From NCBI GenBank assembly GCA_964617665.1, contig CAZUAH010000734.1, positions 1-6,285 of the forward strand: a DNA stretch of 6,285 bases. Direction: 5' to 3'. Source of the DNA: JADHUC01 sp964617665 (GTDB lineage Bacteria; Planctomycetota; Planctomycetia; Pirellulales; Pirellulaceae). Below are positions 5,581 through 6,285 of this stretch, piece after piece; within the stretch, counting starts at the first letter, position 1, and the number at the start of each line of letters is the position of its first letter. The position numbers and the translations under genes are program-made. Below the pieces are notes generated by a model. That model was given only the letters and a program-made list of their open reading frames with translations, searched no databases and had not been told where the DNA came from.

Positions 5581-6225
5581 ATGAGCAAACAACTCGAAGC
5601 AATACTACTCTTGGGACCCACCAGTTCTGGCAAGACGCCGTTGGGGCAGATGATCCAGGAACGCGGTGTGGCTGGGCGACCGTGTGTACATTTCGATTTC
5701 GGCGAGAACCTTCGACAGATCGTCGCAAACGGTCAACCGGACGAGGTTGTGTCCCGCGAAGATATCGAATTCCTTCGCGATGTGCTGGAAACGGGGGCGT
5801 TGCTGGAGGACAAGGATTTTCCGATTGCCGAACGAGTTCTGCGGCAGTTCCTTTCTCGTCAAGGTGTTGCGGACGTCGGCACGCTAGTGGTTATGAACGG
5901 CCTACCTCGCCACGTTGGTCAGGCAGATTCGATAGCAGCCATTCTGAAGGTGGGTACTGTAGTCTATCTTCAGTGTACGCCTGAGACAGTCCTGGCGCGG
6001 ATTGTCGAAAACACGGGCGGCGACCGCATCGGACGAATAGACGACCAATTGGCGGATGTGCGGCGCAAGCTTGATATATTCGCCGAACGAACTGCTCCAC
6101 TGGTTGATTTCTACCGTTCAAACGGCGTTCGCGTTGTTCAACTGGATGTGGATGCGGACACGACGCCCGAACAGATGTGGTTGGAAATGGATGGCCGATT
6201 GCGAGACGAGGGAGTGGATATGTAG
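5581..6225 (+). CDS. Adenylate kinase-like P-loop nucleoside monophosphate kinase
   Basis: The 214-residue protein has the layout of the adenylate kinase family, which moves phosphate between nucleoside mono- and triphosphates in the cytoplasm. The Walker A motif is GPTSSGKT (12-19). FDFGENLRQI (38-47) and the following E-x-x-x-L-x-x-VLETGALL (about 60-75) match the NMP-binding part. LVVMNGLPRHVGQA (102-115) corresponds to the DGFPR region, with Arg110. GGDRIGRIDD (146-155) is a short lid with Arg149, Arg152 and Asp154-155. KLDIFAERTAPLVDFYRSNG (163-182) matches the C-terminal family pattern. Canonical Adk has GxPGxGKGT and usually DGFPR, so the GPTSSGKTPLG and NGLPR forms point to a divergent paralogue, and the substrate is uncertain. 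There is no Shine-Dalgarno before the ATG, which suggests a leaderless or nearly leaderless mRNA. It is 73 bases after the kinase remnant and probably unrelated to the sigma-kinase unit. Confidence 0.85.
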   Translation: MSKQLEAILLLGPTSSGKTPLGQMIQERGVAGRPCVHFDFGENLRQIVANGQPDEVVSREDIEFLRDVLETGALLEDKDFPIAERVLRQFLSRQGVADVGTLVVMNGLPRHVGQADSIAAILKVGTVVYLQCTPETVLARIVENTGGDRIGRIDDQLADVRRKLDIFAERTAPLVDFYRSNGVRVVQLDVDADTTPEQMWLEMDGRLRDEGVDM

Positions 6226-6248
6226 TGGTGTGTCTGCCGATCAATGTC

Positions 6249-6285
6249 AGGTTGGGTGGCCGGGGCTGGACTGAGCGTCAGCGAG
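6249..6285. repeat. Possible left part of a dispersed repeat cut by the window end
   Basis: The G-rich stretch beginning TTGGGTGGCCGGGGCTGG ends in CTGAGCGTCAG (CTGA-GCG-TCAG, a small stem) and continues to the edge. From memory, G-rich intergenic sequences of this kind with GAGCGTCAGCGAG are dispersed in planctomycete genomes and often continue into a complementary C-rich arm. That arm would lie beyond the window, so this is only a candidate. Confidence 0.25.

Noticed and set aside
5571..5984. Out-of-frame open frame of 137 codons starting just before the nucleotide kinase-like gene
   Set aside because: It overlaps the gene with clear P-loop and lid motifs in another frame and shows Arg/Ser-rich shadow composition.

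Overview
The window looks like chromosomal DNA from a planctomycete (Planctomycetota, probably a Pirellulales-type lineage). The support is: an ECF-like sigma factor of the TIGR02999 type immediately followed by a Hanks-type Ser/Thr kinase with the matching N-terminal region; a short membrane-anchored leucine-rich-repeat protein whose N-terminus follows the pattern 'PRLQIGLR + hydrophobic stretch + AWVG'; moderately high G+C; and intergenic DNA crowded with palindromes. All supported genes lie on the + strand. The placement is inference from family knowledge, because no search could be run.

Left block (3-4279): three tightly packed genes. A large transglutaminase-like protein, 5'-truncated by the window edge, ends with a TAG that overlaps the ribosome binding site of the sigma factor gene. 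The sigma gene overlaps the kinase start by 11 bases. This reads as one transcription unit: a probably exported transglutaminase-fold protein, a sigma factor, and a membrane kinase that may control it. The kinase does not carry the large TPR or WD40 sensor region common in planctomycete kinases. It ends in a compact hydrophobic domain with about six predicted membrane segments. An 8-bp stem hairpin directly follows the kinase stop codon.

Middle block (4280-4721): 442 bases without a supportable gene, holding several inverted repeats. The most striking is a perfect 25-bp inverted repeat (4350-4374 / 4403-4427) that extends imperfectly to 31-nt arms. A second clean 11-bp stem hairpin lies at 4578-4603.

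Right block (4722-6225): a 214-residue membrane-anchored LRR-like protein starting at a GTG, then a 46-codon remnant of a second copy of the kinase C-terminus (5367-5507), then an adenylate-kinase-like P-loop protein (5581-6225) with no Shine-Dalgarno and a possible -10 box so close to the ATG that the mRNA may be nearly leaderless. The last 60 bases contain no recognisable gene and may run into another dispersed repeat.

The most notable observation is the kinase-tail duplication. The last 46 codons of the kinase recur about 1.2 kb downstream at about 82% nucleotide identity, in the same frame as the LRR gene and separated from it by one TGA. That TGA aligns with a GGA glycine codon in the intact kinase. 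The locus therefore looks rearranged between paralogous kinase genes, with the LRR gene and the palindromic spacer lying between the two tails.
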